Below, piece after piece: positions 18,189-27,083 of a stretch of DNA of 64,000 nt. The notes beneath the pieces were generated by a model, which searched no databases, was not told the origin of the DNA, and saw only the letters and a list, made by a program, of their open reading frames with translations. The DNA is from Acinetobacter bohemicus ANC 3994. Lineage in GTDB: Bacteria; Pseudomonadota; Gammaproteobacteria; Pseudomonadales; Moraxellaceae. Position 1 is the first letter of the stretch; the number at the start of each line of letters is the position of its first letter. Both the position numbers and the translations under genes were made by a program. Where the stretch lies: the NCBI RefSeq assembly GCF_000367925.1, contig NZ_KB849168.1:323770-387769 (forward strand), read 5' to 3'.

Positions 18189-19637
18189 ATGAAACTAACA
18201 ATTAATACGTCATTCCAAGAGAATGCGTCTAGCCCATATTTGTTGATATTAGTCGATTCTGAACAGCTACAAAAGGCAGCTACTTCTTATGAAATCAATA
18301 ATTTAAGCGCTTTAGTTGAAGCAGCCCAATTTAAAGCCAGTTTAACCGAAAGCTTACCACTCATCGGGAAAGTGGCGGTATGTAGTAATACTGTACTTAT
18401 CGGCATAGATAAAGCTGCGGATCTGCAAGCCAATAAATTAGCAAAAATTGCGCAAAGCATTATCAAAACGTCACAAAAAAAATTCAAACAGATCAGTATT
18501 GATATTTCTGCATTAGCAATAGAGCAACATTATTTATTTGCCTTGGCTTTAACCCAAGCCGCGTATGCTTTTGATGAATACAAATCGAAAAAAAATGAAT
18601 TCATACTGGAAAATATTCATCTGATTTCAAACAACAGTACCTTGAATCCACAACAACTCAACTTGATTCATGCCGTACAATCGGGTCAAAACTGGGCGCG
18701 TGATTTAGGCAATCGCCCGGGGAATATTTGCTTCCCTGAATATTTAGCCGAACAAGCACAAGCGCTCGCTGCACAATACCCTGACTTGCTCAAAGTCACC
18801 GTAATTAATGAGCAACAAATGGCCGATTTAGGCATGAACGCCTTCCTTGCCGTTAGCAAAGGGTCAGATCGTCCGGGTCGTGTCATTACCCTTGAATATA
18901 AAGCCCATACCGAACAAGCGCCTGTAGTCTTAGTGGGTAAAGGCGTCACCTTTGATACTGGCGGTATTTCACTCAAACCCGGCGCTGGTATGGATGAAAT
19001 GAAATACGATATGTGTGGTGCAGCATCTGTGTTAGGGACCATGCGTGCGCTCTGTGAAGCAAAACTGCCGATTCATGTGGTTGGTGCCATTGCTGCCGCT
19101 GAAAATATGCCTTCAGGCCATGCAACACGTCCGGGGGATATTGTAAAAACCATGAGCGGTCAAACGGTCGAAATTTTAAATACCGATGCAGAAGGTCGTT
19201 TGGTTTTATGCGATACCTTGACTTATATCAAACGCTTTAACCCTGCTTTAGTTATTGATATTGCCACTTTAACTGGTGCATGTGTGGTTGCCTTAGGTTC
19301 AGTGCTGACGGGTCTATTCACCCCAGATGATGAACTGGCTGCTGAAATTCATGCTGCGGGACAAACCTCATTTGACCGTGTATGGCGCATGCCCGTGATT
19401 GACGATTACCAAGAACAACTGGATTCTCCATTTGCTGATATTGCCAATATTGGTGGCCCTAAAGCCGGTTCAGTTACCGCAGCCTGCTTCTTACAACGCT
19501 TCACGCGTGAATACCGTTGGGCGCATTTAGATATTGCTGGTACTGCATGGAACTCGGGTGCAGCCAAAGGTGCAACTGGTCGTCCTGTGCCATTATTGCT
19601 CCAATTTTTAGCCAATCGTGCGCAGTCCAATGGCTAA
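18189..19637 (+). CDS. pepA: Leucyl aminopeptidase (M17)
   Basis: Two-metal cytosolic aminopeptidase; in E. coli PepA also binds DNA at Xer sites. 482 residues. The C-terminal catalytic domain holds the signature NTDAEGRLVL and metal-binding GKGVTFDTGGISLKPG with the catalytic lysine. The N-terminal domain (about 1-160) is divergent, as usual in the family. The stop overlaps the holC start by eight bases. Divergent from lptF. Confidence 0.95.
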   Translation: MKLTINTSFQENASSPYLLILVDSEQLQKAATSYEINNLSALVEAAQFKASLTESLPLIGKVAVCSNTVLIGIDKAADLQANKLAKIAQSIIKTSQKKFKQISIDISALAIEQHYLFALALTQAAYAFDEYKSKKNEFILENIHLISNNSTLNPQQLNLIHAVQSGQNWARDLGNRPGNICFPEYLAEQAQALAAQYPDLLKVTVINEQQMADLGMNAFLAVSKGSDRPGRVITLEYKAHTEQAPVVLVGKGVTFDTGGISLKPGAGMDEMKYDMCGAASVLGTMRALCEAKLPIHVVGAIAAAENMPSGHATRPGDIVKTMSGQTVEILNTDAEGRLVLCDTLTYIKRFNPALVIDIATLTGACVVALGSVLTGLFTPDDELAAEIHAAGQTSFDRVWRMPVIDDYQEQLDSPFADIANIGGPKAGSVTAACFLQRFTREYRWAHLDIAGTAWNSGAAKGATGRPVPLLLQFLANRAQSNG

Positions 19638-20037
19638 AGTAAGCTTTTACTTATTTGAAAAAAGTCCCGAACGGCAAGTGGAAAGCACTTGCCGTTTGTG
19701 CCGTAAGATTCTGAAACAGCCTGAACGGATTTGGTTATATTGTACAGACGCAGACTTACAACAGCAGCTTGATGAACGATTGTGGAGTTTTGATCCCAGC
19801 AGTTTCATGCCGCATGGCATTGATCAGCAATCGGCTACAATTTGTATTTCATCTCGGCTGCCGGAACAATCAGACTGGATCGTGTTTAATTTTAACAATC
19901 AAGCGCTTGAACAGATTGATAAATTTAGTCACATTATAGAAATCATCGAAAATAATGAATCGGCAAAACAACTGGGTCGTGAAAAATTTAAACAATACCG
20001 ACGCTTAGGTATTGAGCCACGAACTTTTAAACTATAG
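19630..20037 (+). CDS. holC: DNA polymerase III chi subunit
   Basis: Clamp-loader accessory subunit linking the holoenzyme to SSB. 135 residues from ATG 19630 (MAKVSFYLFEK); this overlaps the end of pepA (ATGGCTAA), which supports coupling, while the four-residue longer frame lacks support. ESTCRLCRKILKQPERIWLY and the C-terminal REKFKQYRRLG are typical of HolC. The pepA-holC order is as in E. coli, but the gene that follows is not valS. Confidence 0.92.
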   Translation: MAKVSFYLFEKSPERQVESTCRLCRKILKQPERIWLYCTDADLQQQLDERLWSFDPSSFMPHGIDQQSATICISSRLPEQSDWIVFNFNNQALEQIDKFSHIIEIIENNESAKQLGREKFKQYRRLGIEPRTFKL

Positions 20038-20065
20038 CTGATCAATCGAATTAAGGAGATACGCG

Positions 20066-20698
20066 GTGGCATTAAATGTCGGTCAAGATTTTAAACAGCG
20101 CTGGTTAGACGTACCTGAGGCTGTTCGTCAGGCATTTATTGATGACCTACACCGCGTCTGTAATGTGCTCAAACCTGAAACCAATATTCAAAAATGGTTG
20201 GAAAAAGACGAGCTTGCACAGCAACAATCCTTTGAAACAATAGAACGTGCTTATGTAGAACGTAAGGCACAATTGATTGAAGATGCCCGTCTACGTCATC
20301 AACGTGCGCTAGAACAATCTTTAGCCAAAAAACGCGCTGCACAAGCAGACTATGCTCAAGCCTTACAGTCAGATGAAGCACGACAATTTGCTGAACAAAC
20401 CCAAACACTGTCCCTGATTCGACAAAATTTAGAGCGTGAAATTCAGACCTATACGGCGCGTTATCATAAGAACCCTGAAGGTGCGGCATTGAATTTTGCC
20501 AAAGGCATGCCGTCGATTAGCGACACGGCCATGCTATCGGAACTGGAAAATGTTCGATTACGTCTCGAGTTAGAAGCTGAAACCTTGATTGAGCAAACCG
20601 TCGCTGTATTTCGTGCCAAGCTACAGCAGGCCAGCCAAGAAGAAATTGAATATATTTTAAAAAATTCTAACTTTTCAACGGAAAAGCCAAAAGCATAA
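20066..20698 (+). CDS. Uncharacterised coiled-coil protein downstream of holC
   Basis: 210 residues from GTG at 20066, with an excellent AAGGAG eight bases upstream. No signal or membrane segment. Residues about 45-145 are a long charged, Ala/Gln/Glu-rich helix likely to form a coiled coil, followed by a Pro/Gly break (HKNPEGAALNFAKGMPSI) and a second helix. I recognise no domain. It sits 28 bases after holC, in the place where valS is found in E. coli, so it is probably in the pepA-holC operon. A DNA-replication or structural role is only a guess. Confidence 0.8.
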   Translation: MALNVGQDFKQRWLDVPEAVRQAFIDDLHRVCNVLKPETNIQKWLEKDELAQQQSFETIERAYVERKAQLIEDARLRHQRALEQSLAKKRAAQADYAQALQSDEARQFAEQTQTLSLIRQNLEREIQTYTARYHKNPEGAALNFAKGMPSISDTAMLSELENVRLRLELEAETLIEQTVAVFRAKLQQASQEEIEYILKNSNFSTEKPKA

Positions 20699-20807
20699 GT
20701 GCTGATGATTATTTGGCCTGATGTTAGGATTGTCATATGAATGACATGTTTATGTCACAAGATAGTCATATCTTAACGCTTCAAATGCGTGTCATTCAGG
20801 AATAAAA

Positions 20808-21026
20808 ATGGATATTTTGAACCAAATTTCCTCTCAAATTGCAGCACTCAATTCGGGAGAAAAATGGCATCTATCTGCTCAAGATTTATTCATCAGTCAT
20901 GCCGACTTTCACTCACTCTCAATTTATATTTCCCGTGAGGCGAAAAAAGGACAGTTTTCTGTGTCTAGCCCAGCTCTTTTAGGTTCTTGGGTCGGCAGTA
21001 CAGCCGTCACCATTACCAAACACTAA
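20808..21026 (+). CDS. Small uncharacterised protein
   Basis: 72 residues (MDILNQISSQIAALNSGEKW to TITKH) with AGGA eight bases before the ATG. No signal peptide or clear hydrophobic segment. The composition and good ribosome-binding site suggest a real gene, but I recognise no family. It is 109 bases from the coiled-coil gene and is followed by the 21046-21265 repeat element. Confidence 0.6.
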   Translation: MDILNQISSQIAALNSGEKWHLSAQDLFISHADFHSLSIYISREAKKGQFSVSSPALLGSWVGSTAVTITKH

Positions 21027-21045
21027 AAACCAATACCATCAAAAG

Positions 21046-21265
21046 AGTCCACTCTGGTGTAATGCCAGTCAGTTAAGAGTAATTCAATGATTACTCATTT
21101 AAAAATCTCCCCTAACCCCTCTTTGAAAAAGAGGGGAACTATCAAGAAGCTAAAATAATTTTATACTCTTGAAACTCCCTCCTTTGAAAAAGGATGAGAA
21201 ACACTGTTTCGCAAGGGGAGGATTTAAAAATGCTTAAGTGAATAGCATTACTACTACGGTGGGCT
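21046..21265. repeat. MITE-like element with long imperfect inverted ends and internal hairpins
   Basis: The outer arms at 21046-21078 and 21232-21265 are imperfect inverted repeats of about 33 bases (for example GTAATGC near the left and GCATTAC near the right end). Inside, a second inverted pair (AAAAATCTCCCC and GGGGAGGATTTAAAAA, 21101-21230) encloses two hairpins built on the same plan: CCCCTCTTT-GAA-AAAGAGGGG and CCTCCTTT-GAA-AAAGGATGAG. There is no coding capacity. The right end runs into TTTTT, so it may also serve as a terminator. No target-site duplication is obvious. Confidence 0.6.
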
Positions 21266-21291
21266 TTTTATGTTCAAAAATACTTTAAACC

Positions 21292-21837
21292 TTAAAATAC
21301 ATCTACGGCAAATCCAAGCATATTCCCGACACCATACCCCAGCCCTAACAGCAAACTGATCCAGATCAGACCACCTACTAAGTTATACAGCATAAAACTG
21401 AAGATATTCATGTGCCCTGCACCCGCAGCAAACGGTGCAAAGGAACGGACAAAAGGTACAAAACGTGCCACCAAAATGGTTTTTCCACCATGTTTGCTAA
21501 AATAATGGTTGGTCTTGGCAATATATTCAGGCTTTAAAAACTTGGCATGGGCATGAAAAAATTTAAAGCCCAAAACCCGACCAGTATAATAATTAACGAT
21601 ATAACCCAATACAGCCGCCGTAAAAAGCAACAGTCCCATATAGTGTAAATGGATCACCGCTGTGGTTGAGCAGAGTGCGCCAATCGCGAGCAGCAAGCTA
21701 TCCCCAGGTAAGAAAAACATAAAGACAGAACTGGTTTCGGCAAAGATAATCAGAAATAAAATGGCGTAAATCCAAAGGCCATACTGATCCAGCAAAGTGG
21801 GCAACCATTGTTCAATATGCATTAAAAAATCAAGCAT
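21292..21837 (-). CDS. DedA-family membrane protein
   Basis: 181 residues with four to five hydrophobic segments. It has the DedA signatures FAETSSVFMFFLPGDSLL and the conserved ARFVPFVRSFAPFAAGAGHM. DedA/DTT proteins are flippase-type transporters for undecaprenyl phosphate and other lipids, and support membrane potential and drug resistance. It is short for the family (about 200). It is 111 bases downstream of ribE, beyond a terminator, so it probably has its own promoter. Confidence 0.9.
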   Translation of the reverse strand: MLDFLMHIEQWLPTLLDQYGLWIYAILFLIIFAETSSVFMFFLPGDSLLLAIGALCSTTAVIHLHYMGLLLFTAAVLGYIVNYYTGRVLGFKFFHAHAKFLKPEYIAKTNHYFSKHGGKTILVARFVPFVRSFAPFAAGAGHMNIFSFMLYNLVGGLIWISLLLGLGYGVGNMLGFAVDVF

Positions 21838-21892
21838 TTTTACCTATCCACTTTAGCCATAAGAAGTGCATATACATGCAAAACCATGCATC

Positions 21893-21933
21893 AAAACAAA
21901 AAAAACAGTCTAATTTTGCAATGAGACTGTTTT
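21893..21933 (-). terminator. ribE terminator
   Basis: AAAACAGTCT and AGACTGTTTT form a 10-bp stem with a 12-base loop (21902-21933). On the minus strand it runs into eight T residues, 16 bases after the ribE stop. Confidence 0.85.
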
Positions 21934-21948
21934 CTATTCTATGGTGTT

Positions 21949-22608
21949 TTACTTCAAGAAGCCATTTTCTGCCAAAAATGCCATACTGAGTTTTGATTGT
22001 TCTTTCGTTTCAGCGGCTTTATCACCCAGCATTAAACGTTCAATATAACGAGCGAGCACATCGACTTCTAAATTGACTTTAGCACCGGTTTTCCACGTGC
22101 CAATATTGGTTCGATCTGCGGTATGGGGAATCAGATTCAGGCTAATCACACTGCCACGCAAGTGGTTAATGGTCAGGCTAATCCCGTCGACAGTCACCGA
22201 ACCTTTTTCTGCTAAATATTTGGCAATTTCAGCAGGTGCCGTGACTTCGTAATAAATTGACCGTGCATCTTCACGCACGACGGTAATTTCACCCACAGCA
22301 TCAACATGACCGCTGACGATATGTCCGCCAAAACGTGTGGTCGGCAACATGGCTTTTTCAACATTTACAGGCTGCCCGACTTTCCAAGTGCCGAGTGTGG
22401 TGCGGTTTAAACTTTCACGTGACACATCCGCCGCATACCAGTTTTCACCCCATTCAATCACGGTAAGGCAAATACCATTGGTCGCAATCGAATCCCCCAA
22501 ATGCACATCAGACATATCAAGGTTGGTGCCAATACGTAAACGAACATCACCGCCTACACTTTGTAAACTCTCAACTTTACCTAGACTTTCAATAATGCCT
22601 GTAAACAT
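21949..22608 (-). CDS. ribE: Riboflavin synthase alpha subunit
   Basis: Converts two 6,7-dimethyl-8-ribityllumazine molecules to riboflavin. 219 residues, two tandem lumazine-binding repeats: MFTGIIESLGKV with TNGICLTV, and GHIVSGHVDAVG with TVDGISLTI. The synonymous symbol ribC is also used. It is the last gene of the nrdR-ribD-methylase-ribE cluster, 27 bases downstream of the methylase. The C-terminal 20 residues (KAAETKEQSKLSMAFLAENG) extend beyond the core and are Acinetobacter-like. No FMN riboswitch is visible in front of the operon. Confidence 0.95.
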   Translation of the reverse strand: MFTGIIESLGKVESLQSVGGDVRLRIGTNLDMSDVHLGDSIATNGICLTVIEWGENWYAADVSRESLNRTTLGTWKVGQPVNVEKAMLPTTRFGGHIVSGHVDAVGEITVVREDARSIYYEVTAPAEIAKYLAEKGSVTVDGISLTINHLRGSVISLNLIPHTADRTNIGTWKTGAKVNLEVDVLARYIERLMLGDKAAETKEQSKLSMAFLAENGFLK

Positions 22609-22635
22609 AATTTGCTCTCTATTTCTGTATTTATT

Positions 22636-23928
22636 TTACCACAATGCCAATTGCGTGCTCACACCGGTGGTATCGACCCCACCCAGTTCTGCAAAATGAT
22701 ACAACTGACCTAAAAGCTGGCGTAATGGCGGTCCTGATTTGGCATGGGTATCGGTAATCACAATAAACTCCAGCACACGCGCACGCTCTGACTGACGCTG
22801 CTTACTGACACGATAACGTGGCACATCTTGCGTGAGTAAAGTCACCCGACCACGTTTTAAATTTGCTTGCAGCAAGTCGCCCGCTTCAATATTACCATCG
22901 GTCGAATAACTGGTCAGAATATAACGTGCATTAATGGTGGCAACCAATTTTTCATAAGCTTCTTTGGCATATTTAGAAGAATTGTACTGACTTGGGCGCT
23001 CTTTACGCCATGCTCGGTCAATTCCGCTCTTAAAACCTTTGGTATCCGGACTGGGTAAATCAGCCTGATCCCATAAGGTCAATGCATTCAAGACATGATA
23101 GTTACTGCTATAGGCATGTTGATTATAAGGTGGATCAAGATAAGCCACATCCACTTCAAAACTGCTCATTTGGTTGGCTAAATGCTGTGCATCGACACAC
23201 CACATTTCTGCCGCAGGTTTTTTCGGCTCACCAATGTCACAAAAACGACTTGGCGTCAGCCAAAGTAAGGATTCAATCCGCTCTAAAGCCGTTTGCGTTT
23301 TACCGCCCCAACCATGATGGAAACTTTTGAATACACCACTGGTATTACTGACAAAACTGGCAGAGTAAAGTAATGGTGCCAGCAAAGCACTCATCTCGAC
23401 ATCATCAATTGCCCCTTGCGCCTGCCAAGTCGCAATCTGCTGACGAATCGCATCAATCCGCATGCCGTTGCGGCGTTTAAAGAACAAACGGTCACGGGTC
23501 GGATCATAAACTTCATCATTCCGTGGGCACAGATTATGCGTGACCCAGCCTTTTACTTCAGGCAAACGGTTTAAGTAATCGATGGCTTTTTGATAGCCAC
23601 CCAATTCTTTAAATGCCGGTGCTTCTGTGCAAGATAAAATCGCACTGTTGAGTGCATGGCTATACGGTTCCCAATCATTGGCAATCACCCGATAACCATT
23701 TTGACGTGCCAGACGTGAAACCACACCTGAGCCTGCAAAAAAGTCGGCAAAAATTGGCGCACGACCATTTTTACTATTTAATGTTCCCGTGCTCTCAAGC
23801 GCTTCTAAAATCAGATGCAGTAAACGACGCTTATTGCCTAAATACGGAACAAGCTGATTAAAAAGATATTCGTCTGTGGTACGTGCTGAATGACGACGTT
23901 TATGATAAACCGAAGACTCTGAATTCAT
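22636..23928 (-). CDS. aamA: Orphan N6-adenine DNA methyltransferase (D12 class, AamA-like)
   Basis: 430 residues. The D12-class order is seen: PYLGNKRRLL (28-37), the AdoMet motif FFAGSG (63-68) and catalytic DPPY (265-268, DPPYNQHAYSSNY). No restriction endonuclease gene lies nearby, so it is solitary. It overlaps ribD by four bases (ATGA) and precedes ribE, and so is translationally coupled inside the riboflavin operon. Gene order matches the A. baumannii methylase A1S_0222, known as AamA and reported to modify GAATTC; the name is by synteny and motif, not alignment. GAATTC overlaps this gene's own start codon. Confidence 0.8.
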   Translation of the reverse strand: MNSESSVYHKRRHSARTTDEYLFNQLVPYLGNKRRLLHLILEALESTGTLNSKNGRAPIFADFFAGSGVVSRLARQNGYRVIANDWEPYSHALNSAILSCTEAPAFKELGGYQKAIDYLNRLPEVKGWVTHNLCPRNDEVYDPTRDRLFFKRRNGMRIDAIRQQIATWQAQGAIDDVEMSALLAPLLYSASFVSNTSGVFKSFHHGWGGKTQTALERIESLLWLTPSRFCDIGEPKKPAAEMWCVDAQHLANQMSSFEVDVAYLDPPYNQHAYSSNYHVLNALTLWDQADLPSPDTKGFKSGIDRAWRKERPSQYNSSKYAKEAYEKLVATINARYILTSYSTDGNIEAGDLLQANLKRGRVTLLTQDVPRYRVSKQRQSERARVLEFIVITDTHAKSGPPLRQLLGQLYHFAELGGVDTTGVSTQLALW

Positions 23929-25025
23929 ACTGTCTCTTGAGAAGGGATTAACCTTAAGCGCACATCATTCCCCAATTGGGTGACGTCTATGAGCTTAAAT
24001 CGAAGTTGCTCTGCCATACGATTAAATTCCGCATTAAACATCGCACGTGCCGTTTGACCTAAAAAGGTCGGTGCAACATAGCTGATCATTTCATCCACCA
24101 ACCGCGCTTGTAAAAAGGCCGTCGATAATGTTGCCCCTGCTTCCACCAACACATCATAAATGTGATGTTGTGTCGCTAAGCGCTGTAGCAAGTCTGTTAA
24201 AGGCTGTACACTAAATTGTAACACGCCTAAATCGGCAAGTTCCTGACGGAATGGTCCCATCACCATCACTGTTTCAGGAACATTTAAAATTTTTGCATTA
24301 AGCGGTAAGCGCCCCTGACGATCAAGCACCAAGCGTTTCGGTTGAACAATGCTGCTGATATCAATACCCGCTAACTGACGTACATTGAGCTGACAATCAT
24401 CCGCTAATACTGTTTCAATACCCGTGATGACCACACCAGAAATCGCGCGCCAATGTTGTACATCTTGTCGTGCCTCAGTACCGGTAATCCATTTCGACTC
24501 ACCCGATGCCATGGCCGTGCGACCATCCAAACTGGAAGCCACTTTTAAGCGTACATAAGGCATGCCCGTTGCAATCGCTTTCAGAAAACCTCTATTTTGT
24601 GCAGCAGCTTGCGCTTCACAAACACCTTGTAAAACTTCAATCCCTGCATTTTTCAGGATTTGCACACCTTTACCTGCCACCAATGGATTTGGGTCTGAAC
24701 AGGCAATCACAACGCGGCTAATGCCCGCCTCAACCAAGCCGTTCGCACAGGGTGGTGTACGGCCATAATGTGCACACGGTTCTAAAGTCACATAAGCTGT
24801 TGCACCCTGCACCTGATCACCGGCTTGCTTTAAAGCAAAGACTTCCGCATGTGAACCGCCTACAGGTGCTGTTGCTCCACGACCAACTATTTGATGCTGT
24901 TTCACAATCACACAGCCAACCGCAGGATTGGGTCGTGTTCGATAAATTGCGGTCTCTGCTTCTGCTAAGGCAAATTGCATCCACATTTGATCTTGCTGAA
25001 TGGAATCTGGGCTTAACTTAGACAT
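23925..25025 (-). CDS. ribD: Bifunctional riboflavin deaminase/reductase RibD
   Basis: Catalyses steps two and three of riboflavin synthesis. 366 residues. The N-terminal deaminase domain has zinc ligands in HAEVFAL and PCAHYGRTPPC; the C-terminal reductase domain begins with YVRLKVASSLDGRTAMASGE. It is 12 bases downstream of nrdR, the common proteobacterial nrdR-ribD order, and overlaps the methylase start. Confidence 0.96.
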   Translation of the reverse strand: MSKLSPDSIQQDQMWMQFALAEAETAIYRTRPNPAVGCVIVKQHQIVGRGATAPVGGSHAEVFALKQAGDQVQGATAYVTLEPCAHYGRTPPCANGLVEAGISRVVIACSDPNPLVAGKGVQILKNAGIEVLQGVCEAQAAAQNRGFLKAIATGMPYVRLKVASSLDGRTAMASGESKWITGTEARQDVQHWRAISGVVITGIETVLADDCQLNVRQLAGIDISSIVQPKRLVLDRQGRLPLNAKILNVPETVMVMGPFRQELADLGVLQFSVQPLTDLLQRLATQHHIYDVLVEAGATLSTAFLQARLVDEMISYVAPTFLGQTARAMFNAEFNRMAEQLRFKLIDVTQLGNDVRLRLIPSQETV

Positions 25026-25037
25026 CTTGAAACTCTT

Positions 25038-25496
25038 TTAATGTTCACGTTGTTGCATTTGTTCAATTTGACGGCGAAAGGCTTCTACATCTTGGAAATC
25101 TTGATACACCGAAGCAAAACGCACATACGCCACATGATCCAGTGCAAACAAAGATTGCATGACAATTTCACCAATGGTACGTGACTTCACATCACGCTCG
25201 CCTAAGCGACGAATTTGTAATTGGATATCACTGAGTACGGTTTCGATTTGCTCTTGCGTCACGGGTCGTTTTTGTAGCGCATGCATCAATGAACGACGCA
25301 TTTTAGCTTCATCAAAAGGCTCACTCTTGCCATCAGATTTAATCACCCGTGGCATAACAACTTCATAAGTTTCAAAAGTGGTAAAGCGTTCTCCGCAACT
25401 GATACATTCACGACGGCGACGAATTTGACAGCCTTCAGCAGCCAAACGCGAATCAATCACTTTACTATCTGCGGCGTTGCAAAATGGGCAATGCAT
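25038..25496 (-). CDS. nrdR: Ribonucleotide reductase repressor NrdR
   Basis: Nucleotide-sensing repressor of ribonucleotide reductase genes. 152 residues. The N-terminal zinc ribbon has CPFC (3-6) and CISCGERF; an ATP-cone domain (about 49-139) starts at PRVIKSDGKSEPFDEAKMRRS. Probably the first gene of the nrdR-ribD-methylase-ribE operon. No NrdR box is apparent in the 139 bases upstream. Confidence 0.96.
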   Translation of the reverse strand: MHCPFCNAADSKVIDSRLAAEGCQIRRRRECISCGERFTTFETYEVVMPRVIKSDGKSEPFDEAKMRRSLMHALQKRPVTQEQIETVLSDIQLQIRRLGERDVKSRTIGEIVMQSLFALDHVAYVRFASVYQDFQDVEAFRRQIEQMQQREH

Positions 25497-25582
25497 AGCG
25501 GTTTAATTGAACAAATCAAATCGGATTTAGAGTGTAGCAAAAATTCTGCGTTTTGTAGAGCCTTACGCAAGATATGGAAAAA

Positions 25583-25604
25583 AAACAGCCCTTTCGGGCT
25601 GTTT
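25583..25604 (-). terminator. amtB terminator
   Basis: AAACAGCCC-TTTC-GGGCTGTTT, a nine-bp GC-rich stem. Read on minus it is followed by eight T residues and lies 31 bases after the amtB stop. Confidence 0.92.
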
Positions 25605-25635
25605 CACACAATATATTGATTATGCAGTTGAACTA

Positions 25636-27042
25636 TTATTCGACGCGTTCGCCATGTTGACTTAAGTCTAGACCCATACGTTCGTCATCAGCAGCAACAC
25701 GGATACCAATCACCAAATCAATCACTTTAAGGATAATGAAAGTCAGCACAGCCGAGTAAGCAATCGTTGCAAGTATACCTTCAGCTTGTACCCATAATTG
25801 ATGCATCATATCTGTAGGGACTTTATCGCCCATGATGAATTCACTGGCAAAGACTGCTGTTAACAGCGCACCGACAATACCACCCACGCCATGCAGACCA
25901 AAAGCATCTAAAGAATCATCGGCTTTCAATGCACGTTTCAGCGCGGTAATACCCCAGAAGCAGACCACACCACCAATTAAACCCATGGCCAATGCACCAC
26001 CTACAGTGACAAAACCTGCTGCGGGTGTAATCACCACCAAACCAGCCACTGCGCCAGATGCACCACCGAGTACCGATGCTTTACCACGCACTAATTTTTC
26101 AGTAATTAACCAGGCAACCGCTGCCGCTGCTGCTGCAACTTGAGTTGCGACGAGCGCATAACCTGCCGAACCGTTGGCACCCAGTGCAGAACCACCGTTA
26201 AATCCGAACCAGCCCACCCAAACTAAACTTGCACCAAGTACAGTTAAAGCCAAGTTATGCGGTGCCATAGATTCACGGCCTAAGCCCATACGTTTGCCAA
26301 GCATGTATGCCGCAACCAAACCCGCAATACCTGAGTTAATGTGAACCACCGTACCACCGGCAAAATCCAGTGCACCATCGTTAGCTAACCAGCCACCACC
26401 CCATACCCAGTGGGTAATCGGTGCGTAGACCACAACACTCCAAATGGTAATGAACGCCACAAAAGCACTGAATTTCATCCGTTCTGCAATCGAACCGGTA
26501 ATGATGGCTACAGTAATAATGGCAAACGTCATTTGGAAAATAACGAACAGAATTTCTGGAATGGTTCCGGTGAGTGCATCTGTGGTAATGCCTGATAACA
26601 TAATTTTATCTAAGCCACCAATAAATGCATTGCCTTCACCAAAGGCAAGAGTATAACCAATCACAACCCAAGTAATACTCACGACTGCGGCTGCAACAAA
26701 GCTATGTGCCATCGTGCTTAATACGTTTTTCTTACGCACCATACCGCCGTAGAACAAGGCTAAACCCGGAATGGTCATGAGTAAAACCAGTGCTGTAGAC
26801 ACTAAAATCCATGCCGTATCACCTGTATCTAATTTTACTTCTTCTTCTACAGGTGCTGCTATTGCTTCAGCTGGAGCAGCAGGTGCCACAGCCAATTCAG
26901 AATGCGTTAATGATGTATCAGTCGTTGCAACGACTGCAACATTTTCAGAAGGAGTGGGTGCTGTTACAGCTTCTTCAGCCCATGCAACAGAACCCCCTAA
27001 AAGTGCGCCAGATAAACTAAGCGCCAATAGCATTTTTTTCAT
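25636..27042 (-). CDS. amtB: Ammonium transporter
   Basis: Inner-membrane ammonium channel. 468 residues. A signal peptide (to about residue 22, AWA) is followed by an Ala/Pro/Val-rich periplasmic stretch of about 50 residues, then eleven hydrophobic segments. The twin-His pore residues are in ITHWVWGGG and FGLHGVGG. It follows glnK by 59 bases; GlnK gates AmtB directly. A sigma54-type promoter lies in that gap, so amtB can be transcribed apart from glnK. The ~50-residue spacer is unusually long. Confidence 0.95.
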   Translation of the reverse strand: MKKMLLALSLSGALLGGSVAWAEEAVTAPTPSENVAVVATTDTSLTHSELAVAPAAPAEAIAAPVEEEVKLDTGDTAWILVSTALVLLMTIPGLALFYGGMVRKKNVLSTMAHSFVAAAVVSITWVVIGYTLAFGEGNAFIGGLDKIMLSGITTDALTGTIPEILFVIFQMTFAIITVAIITGSIAERMKFSAFVAFITIWSVVVYAPITHWVWGGGWLANDGALDFAGGTVVHINSGIAGLVAAYMLGKRMGLGRESMAPHNLALTVLGASLVWVGWFGFNGGSALGANGSAGYALVATQVAAAAAAVAWLITEKLVRGKASVLGGASGAVAGLVVITPAAGFVTVGGALAMGLIGGVVCFWGITALKRALKADDSLDAFGLHGVGGIVGALLTAVFASEFIMGDKVPTDMMHQLWVQAEGILATIAYSAVLTFIILKVIDLVIGIRVAADDERMGLDLSQHGERVE

Positions 27043-27083
27043 TCGTATCCCCCAACCTAGTTTTTTTGAGTTATTAGGTACTC

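Noticed and set aside
21098..21230. CRISPR-like pair of similar hairpins
   Set aside because: Only two copies, each an inverted repeat with different stems and no regular spacers; fits a MITE or terminator.
25497..25582. FMN riboswitch controlling the rib genes
   Set aside because: The region before nrdR is short and AT-rich and lacks the RFN element pattern.
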